Origin: G963675935 sp963803125
GTDB taxonomy: Bacteria > Planctomycetota > Planctomycetia > Pirellulales > Thermoguttaceae
Reading direction: 5' to 3'
Assembly: GCA_963803125.1 (NCBI GenBank)
Contig: CAWDLR010000003.1
Location: 1,364,001 to 1,428,000, forward strand
DNA length: 64,000 nucleotides
Shown: one piece after another, positions 55,655 to 64,000 of the stretch
Layout of the letters: each line of letters opens with the position of its first letter
How positions within the stretch are numbered: position 1 is the first letter of the stretch
The notes under the pieces: model-generated
Told to the model about the DNA's origin: nothing
Databases searched by the model: none
What the model saw: only the letters and a program-made list of their open reading frames with translations
Made by a program: the position numbers and the translations under genes

Positions 55655-56629
55655 ATGCAAACCGCGATCGCGCGATTTCTCCAATTCCTGGCCGTCGAGC
55701 GGAACGCTTCGGCGTACACCGTCAAGAGCTACCGCGAAGACCTTAGCGCATTGGCCGATTATCTGACCGAAGCCCACGGCGGACGGCTGCCCCCGCCCGG
55801 TGACGTCAGCGTGTTCGATCTCCGCGGCTACGTAGCGGCGCTGCACGAGTCGGGCTATGCCAAGACGAGCATTGCCCGGCACCTGGCCTCGCTCCGCGGC
55901 TTTTTCCGCTTCGGCCAGCGCGAAGGTTGGGCGCAGACCAATCCGGCCAAGCCGCTACGAAATCCGCGCAAAGGGCGCACGCTGCCCCATTTTCTCTCGG
56001 CCGAAGACCTCGGCCGTCTGTTCGACGCCCCGCCAGCCGATACGCCTATGGGACTCCGCGACCGTGCGATTCTCGAAACGATGTACTCGGCCGGACTGCG
56101 GGTCGGCGAAGTCGTCGGGCTCGACGACGGCGACCTGGACTTCGATGCCGCCATCCTCCGCGTCCGCGGCAAGGGACGAAAGGAGCGGCTGGCGCCGGTC
56201 GGTTCTTATGCCCTCCGCGCCCTGGAGCGTTGGCTGCTCGCGCGGCGGCTGGCCCCGGCGGCGGAAAAGGGGACTGTCCCGATTTTCGTGCCAACGAAAA
56301 TGGGACTGTCCCCTTCGCCGCCCCCAATCCCCGTATTCGTCAACAAGTTCGGCCGGCGGCTGACGACGCGCAGTGTCGGCCGCATGCTGGAAAAGTACCT
56401 GAAGCTCACCGGGCTCGACCGCCGCACGACCCCCCACTCGCTGCGGCACAGCTTCGCCACTCATCTGCTCGACCGCGGCGCGGACATTCGCAGCGTGCAG
56501 GAATTGCTGGGCCACAAGAGCCTGGTGACGACGCAGATCTACACCCACGTCAGCACCGCCACCTTGCGCGAAGTCTACGAACGAGCGCATCCGCGAGCGA
56601 AGCCGGCCGCGATTGCCCGGGCCAAATAG
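55655..56629 (+). CDS. xerD: Tyrosine recombinase XerC/XerD, with palindromic insert
   Basis: 324 residues; resolves chromosome dimers at dif. Catalytic residues are R149 (AGLRVGE), K173 (RGKGRKER), H261 and R264 (HSLRHSF), H287 (LGHKS) and Y296 (QIYTHV). The N-terminal SAM-like domain (FLAVERNASAYTVKSYREDL) is normal. Residues ~205-222 (EKGTVPIFVPTKMGLSPSPP) are encoded by a palindrome between K173 and H261, where the family has only a short loop. XerC and XerD cannot be told apart here. Confidence 0.92.
   Translation: MQTAIARFLQFLAVERNASAYTVKSYREDLSALADYLTEAHGGRLPPPGDVSVFDLRGYVAALHESGYAKTSIARHLASLRGFFRFGQREGWAQTNPAKPLRNPRKGRTLPHFLSAEDLGRLFDAPPADTPMGLRDRAILETMYSAGLRVGEVVGLDDGDLDFDAAILRVRGKGRKERLAPVGSYALRALERWLLARRLAPAAEKGTVPIFVPTKMGLSPSPPPIPVFVNKFGRRLTTRSVGRMLEKYLKLTGLDRRTTPHSLRHSFATHLLDRGADIRSVQELLGHKSLVTTQIYTHVSTATLREVYERAHPRAKPAAIARAK
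56259..56320. repeat. Palindrome inside xerC/D, same family as in the RND gene
   Basis: GAAAAGGGGACTGTCCCGAT... and its complement form arms around a 4-6 base loop; in frame. Confidence 0.85.
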
Positions 56630-56660
56630 ACCGGCAATCGCCGCTCATACCAGGTTCTGG

Positions 56661-56745
56661 TTCCCACGCTCCGCGTGGGAACCCCTCCGCTCGACGCTCT
56701 GCGTTGCCAACTGGGCGTTCCCACGCAGAGCGTGGGAACGAGGGG
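56661..56745. repeat. TTCCCACGCTCCGCGTGGGA palindromes
   Basis: Two palindromic copies (GGTTCCCACGCTCCGCGTGG and CGTTCCCACGCAGAGCGTGG) lie between xerC/D and the convergent regulator gene. They could work as a bidirectional terminator. Related copies lie near 19765 and 20015. Confidence 0.8.
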
Positions 56746-56769
56746 CCCTTCCTCGTGGCAGATGCCGCT

Positions 56770-57402
56770 CTACACCAACCCCTTGCGCACGGCCCAAACC
56801 GCGGCTTGGGTGCGATCACTGACGGTGATCTTGCGCAAGATGTTCTGCACGTGTTCCTTGACCGTCTCGACGCTGATCTCCAGCGACTTGCCGATCTCCT
56901 TGTTGCTCAAGCCGAGCGCCACGTGCCGCAGCACTTGGGTCTCACGCTGCGTCAAGGGCACGTCGTCGTCGTCCAAAACCTGGCGGACCTTCATGGTCGA
57001 AGCGATCTTCTTCAGTTCGCCGTGGCGGCTTGGCGATTCGCCCGCGGCCGCGGCCTGAATCGTGCCGATGATGCTCTCGCGCGACGAGCCCTTCAGAACG
57101 TAATCGGCGGCGCCAAGAGCCACCGACCGCGCCACGTAGGTCGGGTTGTCGTAGGTTGAGAGCATCACAACTTTGCTCTCGGGGACCTTCGCCCGCAGTT
57201 TCTCCAGCATCGCCAGGCCGTCGCCGTCGGGCATGCGGATGTCCAACAAGACCACGTCCGGCTTGTCTTTCTGTGCCAGTCGAAGGGCATCCTTACCATT
57301 TGCCGCCTCGCCGACGATCTCAATGTCGGTTCCAGCCAATAGACTGGCAAGACCCGTGCGAATGACTTCATGGTCATCGCAAATCAATACTCGAATAGCC
57401 AT
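56770..57402 (-). CDS. NarL/FixJ-type response regulator
   Basis: 210 residues: receiver with DD at 9-10, phospho-acceptor D54 (VVLLDIRMPDG), T/S and K105-region (YVLKGSS), and a LuxR-type HTH (LTQRETQVLRHVALGLSNKE, VKEHVQNILRKI). It is a DNA-binding regulator controlled by an unlinked histidine kinase. An upstream gap of about 500 bp holds repeats only. Confidence 0.93.
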   Translation of the reverse strand: MAIRVLICDDHEVIRTGLASLLAGTDIEIVGEAANGKDALRLAQKDKPDVVLLDIRMPDGDGLAMLEKLRAKVPESKVVMLSTYDNPTYVARSVALGAADYVLKGSSRESIIGTIQAAAAGESPSRHGELKKIASTMKVRQVLDDDDVPLTQRETQVLRHVALGLSNKEIGKSLEISVETVKEHVQNILRKITVSDRTQAAVWAVRKGLV

Positions 57403-57589
57403 CGCAGTCTCCAGGATTTTGTGAAGTCGGATATCCGTCTAACGGAACAACTATACCACTCTTTTGCGCTACACAAGTCAATTTTAGACCACCATCGGGC
57501 AGGATGAAATCCCCCTGCGAAAGCAATTCACCCCCCCGACCCAGCGGGAGAAACCAGAGAAAATCGGCCAAGTCGAGGGGGACCAGCGA

Positions 57590-57892
57590 AAATGATGAAT
57601 GATGAATGTTGAATGATGAATGTCCGGGCGTGGGGCCTTCTCGTCGCCACGAGTCCGTCATTCGTAATTCATCACTCATCACTCATCATTCCCTTTTTGA
57701 CTTTGCCCGCCCTGTAACGTAGATACTCCACGACAGCGTCTATTTTTCGCATCCGGCGAATAATGGTCGTTACAACCGGAAAAAGGGGACAGGACCCTTT
57801 TGTGCGAAGCACCCGAAGGGCCGTTCCGGCAAAAGGGTCCTGTCCCCTTTTTCCCGGCGTTCCGGCAAAAGGGTCCTGTCCCCTTTTTCCCC
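57590..57892. repeat. ATGATGAATG tracts and GGACAGGACCCTTTTG hairpins
   Basis: GAATGATGAATGTTGAATGA units and the complementary TTCATCACTCATCACTCATC lie at 57590-57690. GGGGACAGGACCCTTTTG with two copies of CAAAAGGGTCCTGTCCCC lie at 57778-57892, just before the sigma-54 activator gene. No gene is seen in 57403-57916. Confidence 0.8.
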
Positions 57893-57916
57893 GGTGCGGG
57901 CTCCAGGATAGTCATC

Positions 57917-59302
57917 ATGAAACAACTCGCTACGCTGCTGCTGGTCGATGACGACCGCCATCTGCTGGCCTCGATGGCCGACTGGCTCCGCGATCAGGGT
58001 TATGCCGTGGATGCCGCCGCCACGCTGGCCGAAGGCCGGGCGGCCGTCGAGCGGAAGCCCTACGACCTGGTGCTGGCCGACATTCGCCTCGGGGCCGACG
58101 ACGGTTTCGATCTGCTGACGCATTGCCGCAAGGTCCGCCCCGCCACCTCGGTCATCATGATCACCGGCTACGGCACCGTCGAAGCCGCCGTGGACGCCAT
58201 CCGCCTGGGGGCCTTCGATTTCTTGACCAAGCCGCTGATCGACGAAGAGCTGCTGATGGCAGTTCATCGGGCCCTCGACCAGCAGCGAGTCATCGAGGAG
58301 AACCGCACGCTCAAGGCCCAGCTCGACCTCCGCTTCGGCATGGAGAACATCATCGGCCACGACCATCGCATGTTGAAGATCTTCGACATGATCGACGCCG
58401 TGGCCGACACGAAGGCCACCGTGCTGATCACCGGCGAGAGCGGCACCGGCAAGTCGCTGATTGCGCGGGCGATCCACCGGCAGAGCGGCCGCCGCGACCG
58501 GCCGTTTGTCGAGGTCGCCTGCGGTGCCCTGCCCGAGACGCTGTTGGAGAGCGAGTTGTTCGGCCACGTGGCCGGCGCCTTCACCGGCGCCGTCGGCGAG
58601 AAGCTCGGCAAGTTCAAGCTGGCCGACGAGGGCACGATCTTCCTCGATGAGATCAGCACGGCCAGCCCGGCCATGCAGGTCAAACTGCTCCGCGTGCTGC
58701 AAGACCTCGAGTTCGAGCAGGTCGGCGGGACCAAGACCTTCCACGTCGACACCCGCGTAATCCTGGCCACCAACGACGACCTCGGCCGCCTGGTCGCCGA
58801 CGGCAAGTTCCGCCAAGACCTCTACTATCGCATCGACGTGATCAACATCGGCTTGCCGCCGCTGCGCGAGCGGATCGCCGACATCCCCCTGCTGGCCGAG
58901 CATTTCCTCAAGCAGATGCGCGAGGAGACCGGCAAGAACGTCACCGGCTTCACCAGCGAAGCCATCGCCGCCATCCAGCGCTACCGCTGGCCGGGCAACG
59001 TCCGTGAGTTGCAGAACGTGATCGAGCGGGCGGTGCTGTTGGGCAAAGAGAGCGTCATCGGCGTGGCCGATCTGCCGGCGACCCTCGCCAGCGTCGGCAG
59101 CGTCAATCTCGAATCCACCGCCGGACGCACGTTGAAGCAGTCGCTGGAGAACCCCGAACGCCAGATCATCCGCGAGGTGCTCGAAGCGAACCACTGGAAT
59201 CGCAACCTCACCGCCGAAATGCTCGGCATCAATCGCACCACGCTCTACAAGAAGATGAAGCGCCTCGGCCTGGAGGACATCGCCGTGGCGATGGGACGGT
59301 AG
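57917..59302 (+). CDS. Sigma-54-dependent response regulator (NtrC-like)
   Basis: 461 residues: receiver (D55 in LVLADIRLG), AAA+ domain with Walker A GESGTGKS (173-180), the sigma-54 contact loop GAFTGA (220-225), Walker B DEGTIFLDEI, and a C-terminal Fis-type HTH (NLTAEMLGINRTTLYKKMKR). ATG 57917 is chosen although the frame is open to 57800, because that stretch is a repeat. It activates RpoN promoters when phosphorylated. Confidence 0.95.
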   Translation: MKQLATLLLVDDDRHLLASMADWLRDQGYAVDAAATLAEGRAAVERKPYDLVLADIRLGADDGFDLLTHCRKVRPATSVIMITGYGTVEAAVDAIRLGAFDFLTKPLIDEELLMAVHRALDQQRVIEENRTLKAQLDLRFGMENIIGHDHRMLKIFDMIDAVADTKATVLITGESGTGKSLIARAIHRQSGRRDRPFVEVACGALPETLLESELFGHVAGAFTGAVGEKLGKFKLADEGTIFLDEISTASPAMQVKLLRVLQDLEFEQVGGTKTFHVDTRVILATNDDLGRLVADGKFRQDLYYRIDVINIGLPPLRERIADIPLLAEHFLKQMREETGKNVTGFTSEAIAAIQRYRWPGNVRELQNVIERAVLLGKESVIGVADLPATLASVGSVNLESTAGRTLKQSLENPERQIIREVLEANHWNRNLTAEMLGINRTTLYKKMKRLGLEDIAVAMGR

Positions 59303-59324
59303 GCCGCGTCCAAGAAACAAACAA

Positions 59325-59349
59325 GGGGCGGCAGTTCAACTGCCGCCCC
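59325..59349 (+). terminator. Hairpin between convergent genes
   Basis: GGGGCGGCAGTT pairs with AACTGCCGCCCC, just after the sigma-54 activator stop and before the convergent PEP-CTERM gene. It has no T run, but a terminator role is plausible. It belongs to the same family as 61672-61756. Confidence 0.55.
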
Positions 59350-59376
59350 AAAATGTTCTCACACTAATCCGGCCGT

Positions 59377-61075
59377 CTACTTTCGCTTCCGCCAGGCGTA
59401 AGCCGACAGGCCCATCAGGCAGGCGGCCAGCAGGGCCAACGTCCCTGGTTCGGGAGCCACGGTGATGCCGTGCGCTTCAAGCAGGCCAATCGCCGCCGCA
59501 TCAAGATTGGCGAACATCGCCGGACTCGGGCTGGGCAAGCTCCCGTTGTAGTTCGCCAAGACGATACCCAGGTCATTGAGGTTGGTCTTGCCGTCATAGT
59601 TGAGGTCGCCGGTGGCCCAGGTGTCGCCACTGGTGTTATAATTCGCCAACACAATGCCCAAGTCATTGAGGTTCGTCGAACCGTCCAAGTTGACGTCACC
59701 GGCCAGCGTGGAGACAACCGTCACCGCATTCGCCGGGAAGACGTTCGTACCGGTGGGGCCGGTGATCGTCACCGTCGAGGCGGTCGTGTTGTCATAATAG
59801 CCGAGGGTCGTGTGCTGCGCCGCGGCAGTGCTGCTGCGGATTTGGCCAGTATCCCAAGCCCCATTGTGGTAGCTGGCGGCCAAGAGGGGGACTACGGTGC
59901 TGGTCGGATCGCCAGAGACGGCGTTGAACACCAACTTGGTCCAGCCGTTCTGGACGTCGGCGCCGCCGCCGCTCAACACCGGGTTTTGAGCGCCGCGCTG
60001 GCGAGCACGAGTGTGCCGCCTTGGACAGTCGTCAAGCCGGTGTAGGTGTTCGTACCAGTGTTGTTGATTGTCAACTTGCCGGCGCCCTGCTTGGTCAATG
60101 TCGTGCCCGTGCCGACGATCGCGCCCGAGCCGGTGAACGTGTAATCACCCGAGCTGTTGACAATCACGGCTGCCGGGTTCAGGTTGCCCGACAGGGTGAC
60201 GGTGCGACTGGTGACGGCATTGTCAGTGAATCGGACCGTGTCGAGGTGATAGAAATCGTCCTGCGTGCTTGGGCTGGCCGTTTGCATCCAGTGTTTGGCG
60301 CCGTCGGCGACGGCCCAGGTGCTCGTGGCGCCGTCAGCCCAGGTGAGGTCCGTCGAAGCGCGAGGAGCGAAGAGCACGGAATCACCGATGCCCGTGTAGG
60401 CCGGATAGGATTCAGCGAAGGCGTTGGCGGCCGCCCCGCCGGTATTGCCGTTAATGACTTCCAGGTAGCCGGGGTTGGGCAGGAAAAGGAGGCTGTAGCC
60501 GCCGGCGCTATTGCAGGTGAGGATTTGCTGGCCAATTAAGAAGGGGCCGGACTCGCCAAGTTGCAGGTTAGCGGCGTAATCGCCGTAGGTGTTGCCCTGG
60601 TCCCCGCCCGTGCTCGTGCCCGTGGCCACACGCACCACGTAGCCGCCCGTCGAGCCATTGAAATTGGCCTGATCGGCCTCGTACCACACAGAGGGCGGGG
60701 CCTGGGAAGACGGCGAACCCATAGCCGGGGGACTGATCGTGTAAGTGTTTGGCGTGTAGGTTCCCGCCGTGGCGCCGCCGGTCAGCGCGCCGCCGAAGAT
60801 CATCATCGTCACGTCCTGATCGGAACTCAACCCCGTCACCGTCGCGTACACGTTGAAGACGTGGTTGACATAGGTGCCGCCCCCCAGATTCACCTGGGAG
60901 AGCGTTGATCCGCTGCTACCGGGAACGGCGACGTTCTGGAGCGTGGCGGTGTTCCCGCTCCCGTCAGAGCTCCACTGGTACGCCATGCTGATATTCAGTT
61001 GGACCTGGGCCGAGGCGATGGTCGGCGTCAATGCTGCAGCACTGCTGCCAGTGCAAACCCCCAATACAATCTCAT
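59377..61075 (-). CDS. PEP-CTERM protein with dockerin-like EF-hand pair, two apparent frame breaks
   Basis: The true start is ATG 61075, with AAGGAG 7 bases upstream. The signal peptide (MRLYWGFALAAVL) breaks frame near 61035 (one base missing) and continues AALTPTIASAQVQLNISMAY. A second break near 59985 is shown by comparison with the paralogue at 62702. Beta-helix-type repeats (GTTLTKQGAGKLTINNTGTN) precede two EF-hand-like units (GDVNLDGSTNLNDLGIVLAN, GDLNYDGKTNLNDLGIVLAN) and the PEP-CTERM tail (APEPGTLALLAACLMGL..AWRKRK). It is probably a surface or exported matrix protein anchored by exosortase. Confidence 0.85.
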
Positions 61076-61767
61076 AGCGGTCTCCTTCGTAAGAAAAATA
61101 CAACCCAACCGGGGAGAAGGGGGCGCGCACCCTCTGTTGGAACGGCCTTCGACCAGCCTACGGCTAGTGCCCGGCTTCGTACCAAAAGGCGCTCGTCCCC
61201 TTTTCCCCGTCAACCTCAAGTCGGCGAAGGTGTGATCGTTGGCTTTGCCGACGGAAATGCTCTGCTCCGCACACCCGACACAATCTCGACGCCGCTTATC
61301 CCCCGACGAATGCCATTCCCGCGAATGGCCCCCCAAAATGTTCTCTCTTCTTCCCTGCCCACGACCTTCGCTCCGTCTGGAAGCTCTTTCGCAACCCGTA
61401 GGTTATGCTTCAGCATAACACGAAAAACTGTTATGCTGAAGCATAACCTACTTGTTTACCGCGTGTGAAACGCGTTCTGAGGCGGCGTGCAGGTGCGCCG
61501 GCTAAACTCCACAATACTCGCCAACCGTCGCGCCGCTCAAAAAATCCCGTTGGGACCGCAAGCCGCGGCCCCAACGGGGAGACCTCTCATTTTAGTCGCC
61601 CAAGCCCAGCAATCATTACCGATCGTGCGGCAAGATCGCCGTGCTCTGGCGAAAGAGGCAGAGAACCAATGTCGGGGCGGCAGTTCAGACTGTCGCCCCA
61701 ACAGAATAAACAACCCGCGTTGGGGCGGCAGCCGAACTGCCGCCCCAACCGCGGGAATTGTTGACAA
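61076..61767. repeat. Non-coding spacer with several palindrome families
   Basis: 61399-61451: TAGGTTATGCTTCAGCATAA and its complement, the same family as 22625. 61672-61756: GGGGCGGCAGTTCAGACTGT... and GGGGCGGCAGCCGAACTGCC hairpins. No gene on either strand looks coding. Confidence 0.75.
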
Positions 61768-62511
61768 CTACTTCCGCTTACGCCAAGCGTAAGCCAGCAA
61801 GCCGAACAGACCGCAGCCCAATAGGGCGATGGTCGACGGCTCGGGGACGACGATCGGTACGTTGAACGCCGTGGTCAACGACTGGCCGAGCGGCAGGTAA
61901 TTAAAGCCGTTCACCTCGCGAGGATCGGTCTGGCTGGCAGTGCAGGTGATCTGCGTCGTCCCGGTCGTGACGACAAACTCGGCCAGGAAGTTCCTGGCAT
62001 AACCATCGCCGTTCACCCACGTGCCACCGCTGTCGTCCTTAGTGAGGTTCGTGCCCGCAAGGATAGCGTCGCCCGCGACGCCGTTGTCGTGCCAGCCACC
62101 CATAAGCGAGGCGCTATTATGCGTGGTACCGCCGTCGCGACTCCATACTGCGGCGCCGTTCGCAGTGCTGAAGTCCCACGCAGTGTAGGGCGGGCTCAAA
62201 CCCGCGTCCAGCCCGAGTTGGGTGGTGTCGCTCTGGAAGGCGAGGTTCGTTGCCGCCTTATTGTAGACGTAGAACGTTCCGCCGACAGCGTCAATCTCGC
62301 CCTGCACAATTTGCAGGCCGGTCATGCCGCTGGGAAGGCTCGTCACGTAGAGATCGACCACGTCATAACCCGGCACGCTGGTGGTGTCTAACGTGGCGAC
62401 CAGACCGATGCCGCCGTCGGTGACGTTGACGGGCAGAATGACGGTCGCGCCGGCCGTAGCCACCATCATCAGCAAGATGCACACACTCAAAGCTGCAAGA
62501 CGTTTCATCAT
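61768..62511 (-). CDS. PEP-CTERM protein (247 aa)
   Basis: A signal peptide (MMKRLAALSVCILLMMVATA) precedes a beta-sandwich-like body (TDGGIGLVATLDTTSVPGYD, IDAVGGTFYVYNKAATNLAF). The tail VPEPSTIALLGCGLFGLLAY..RKRK is the PEP-CTERM sorting signal: motif, helix and basic end. A ribosome site (GGAGAATGA) precedes the tandem ATGATG. It is cut and anchored by exosortase/archaeosortase-type machinery. Confidence 0.88.
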   Translation of the reverse strand: MMKRLAALSVCILLMMVATAGATVILPVNVTDGGIGLVATLDTTSVPGYDVVDLYVTSLPSGMTGLQIVQGEIDAVGGTFYVYNKAATNLAFQSDTTQLGLDAGLSPPYTAWDFSTANGAAVWSRDGGTTHNSASLMGGWHDNGVAGDAILAGTNLTKDDSGGTWVNGDGYARNFLAEFVVTTGTTQITCTASQTDPREVNGFNYLPLGQSLTTAFNVPIVVPEPSTIALLGCGLFGLLAYAWRKRK

Positions 62512-62701
62512 TCATTCTCCTTGTTAGAACAGACTGGATGTTCTCCTTGTTGCAACAGAACCAAGAGAAACAACAAACAATTAAACCAAAGAAGCCACAC
62601 CTTTCTCGGTCGGCAATTCCTGGAAGTGCCGGCCGTCCAACCTCCCCGCGGCCGGGGCGGCGGTCAAGCCGCCGTCCCGGCTCTTGGGGAAGGATCTTTA
62701 A

Positions 62702-64000
62702 CTAGTTGCGTCTCCTCCACGCATAGGCCAGCAAGCCGAGCAGGCCGGCAGCCAGCAGTGCAAGCGTTCCCGGTTCAGGAACGACCCCCGGTCCGCCACC
62801 GGACAAACTCATCGGCCCAGCATCGGACGGCATCACCGGCCCACCGTGCTGCAACGCCTTAGCGTGCGCCGCCAGACCGAACGACTGCACCAGGTCAAGG
62901 CCGGCCAGATCAAGATCGGCGAGCATCGTCGGGCTCAGGCTGGGCAAGCTCCCGTTGTAGTTCGCCAAGACGATACCCAGGTCGTTGAGGTTGGTCTTAC
63001 CGTCATAGTTGAGGTCGCCGGTGGCCCAGGTGTCGCCGGTGGTGTTGTAGTTCGCCAACACAATGCCCAAGTCATTGAGGTTTGTCGAACCATCCAAGTT
63101 GACATCGCCGGCCAGCGTGGAGACAACCGTCACCGCGTTGGCTGGGAAGACGTTCGTACCGGTCGGGCCGGTGATCGTCACCGGCGAGGCGGTCGTGTTG
63201 TCATAATAGCCGAGGGACGTGTGCTGCGCCGCGGCAGTGCTGCTGCGGATTTGGCCAACGTTCCAAGCGCCATTGTTGTAGCTGGCGGCCAAGAGGGGGA
63301 CTACGGTGCTGGCCGGATCGCCAGAGACGGCGTTGAACACCAACTTGGTCCAGCCGTTCTGGACATCGGCGCCGCCGCCGGTCAACACCGGGTTTTGAGC
63401 GCCCGAACTGGCGAGCACGAGTGTGCCGGCCTTGATGGTCGTCTTGCCGGCGTAGGTGTTGTTCCCGCTAAGGGTCAACACGCCGGAGCCGATCTTGGTC
63501 AGGCCGCCGGTCGATCCCGTATCCGGGGCCAACGGCAAGCCGATGCCAACGTTGTGATTGTTGGTGTCAACGGTCATGCCGCCGTTCTGGATCAGCACGT
63601 TGAGGGTGTTAGCCCCACCGCCGGTTTGGATCCAGGTGGGGTTGTCGGCGGTCGCCTGGAGGGTTCCGCCGTTCATGTAGAGCGTTGACGAGATACCGAC
63701 GCCGCCATAGTTGGAGTCTGGACTTGCGAGCTCTGGACAGTGCCGCCGGCGTTAACCTGGAGCACAGCCACGACGGTGGCCGGGCTGGTGTATTCGCACC
63801 CGATCTCGCACAGCGGTGCATTGAGCACGGCGTTGCCGGTTCCGTCGCCGACAACCACGGTGCCGGTTCCACCCCAACCGATCTGGAGATCGCCGGTGTA
63901 CAGGTAGGCGTTGCCACCCACGCTGATATAGCCGGTGCCGTTCATGGCGTTGGAGACAGCGAGCCAGTTTGCAGCAGTCACATAGGCGTTTCCGCTCAAG
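62702..64000 (-). CDS. PEP-CTERM protein with dockerin-like EF-hand pair, 5' end outside the window
   Basis: A paralogue of 59377-61075. It has beta-helix-type passenger repeats (GTGTVVVGDGTGNAVLNAPL, GSGVLTLSGNNTYAGKTTIK), then a ~180-residue segment almost identical to its neighbour (GGGADVQNGWTKLVFNAVSG...), two EF-hand units and VPEPGTLALLAAGLLGLLAY..RRRN. The frame breaks near 63720 by one missing base (SSQVQ to DSNYGGVGISSTLYMNGG). The start lies beyond base 64000. Confidence 0.85.

Noticed and set aside
57374..57682. Minus-strand ORF before the NarL-type regulator
   Set aside because: It is mainly a translation of ATGATGAATG-type repeats and has no ribosome site or protein-like composition.
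61028..61336. Separate small gene ending in MRLYWGFALAAVLQH
   Set aside because: Its last 15 codons are the real signal peptide of the PEP-CTERM gene starting at 61075; the frame is broken a few codons later.

Overview
The window is high-GC bacterial DNA that looks like a planctomycete, most likely Pirellulales-like. The evidence is four PEP-CTERM proteins (two with dockerin-like EF-hand pairs), a Ser/Thr kinase beside an FHA-adenylate cyclase, a DUF1570-type lipoprotein, a zinc-ribbon/trypsin protein, planctomycete-style integrases, and dense palindromic and low-complexity repeats. The lineage is inferred from gene families, not from a marker gene.

Layout. 0-2 kb: 3' part of an RND efflux permease. 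2.1-3.2 kb: an unknown protein. 3.2-5.1 kb: a non-coding repeat block. 5.1-10.6 kb: two membrane proteins, xylulokinase and a sugar-binding lipoprotein. 10.8-12.5 kb: a SEC-C protein, a trypsin-like protein and a 25-codon relic of a second binding-protein gene. 12.7-17.8 kb: FHA-adenylate cyclase, membrane protein, receptor kinase and a secreted protein. 18.0-23.6 kb: lysS, a LolCDE-like permease/ATPase pair and a branched-chain aminotransferase. 23.9-33.8 kb: TPR lipoprotein, putative six-hairpin glycosidase, a giant repeat PEP-CTERM protein and a DUF6259-like protein. 33.9-35.2 kb: a beta-propeller fragment and an integrase remnant.

35.3-46.5 kb is an integrative element bounded by 54-bp copies of the 3' half of tRNA-Val(CAC). 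It carries a tightly overlapped replication module (AlpA-like HTH, Cys-rich protein, DUF669-like protein, archaeo-eukaryotic-type primase, RecA/DnaB-like ATPase, winged-helix protein), a repressor-like HTH, two lipoprotein or protease cargo genes and a tyrosine integrase, but no capsid or packaging genes. The integrase reading frame runs through the attachment core. In the integrated state it ends inside the tRNA. In the predicted excised circle it would continue in frame into the ORF at the other end of the element and gain about 140 residues. I consider this the best candidate for something undescribed.

46.6-64 kb: paired TatA-like genes, an HDAC-like deacetylase, GNAT, DUF1570 lipoprotein, an ISKra4-type insertion sequence, alpha/beta hydrolase, ispG, a membrane protein, xerC/D, a NarL-type regulator, a sigma-54 activator and three PEP-CTERM genes.

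Two themes cross the window. First, palindromic or low-complexity repeats sit in frame inside housekeeping genes (RND, membrane protein, solute-binding protein, cyclase, lysS, primase, ispG, xerC/D). Second, at least eleven genes or junctions show an apparent single-base frame break. That density could reflect uncorrected assembly indels as easily as gene decay.
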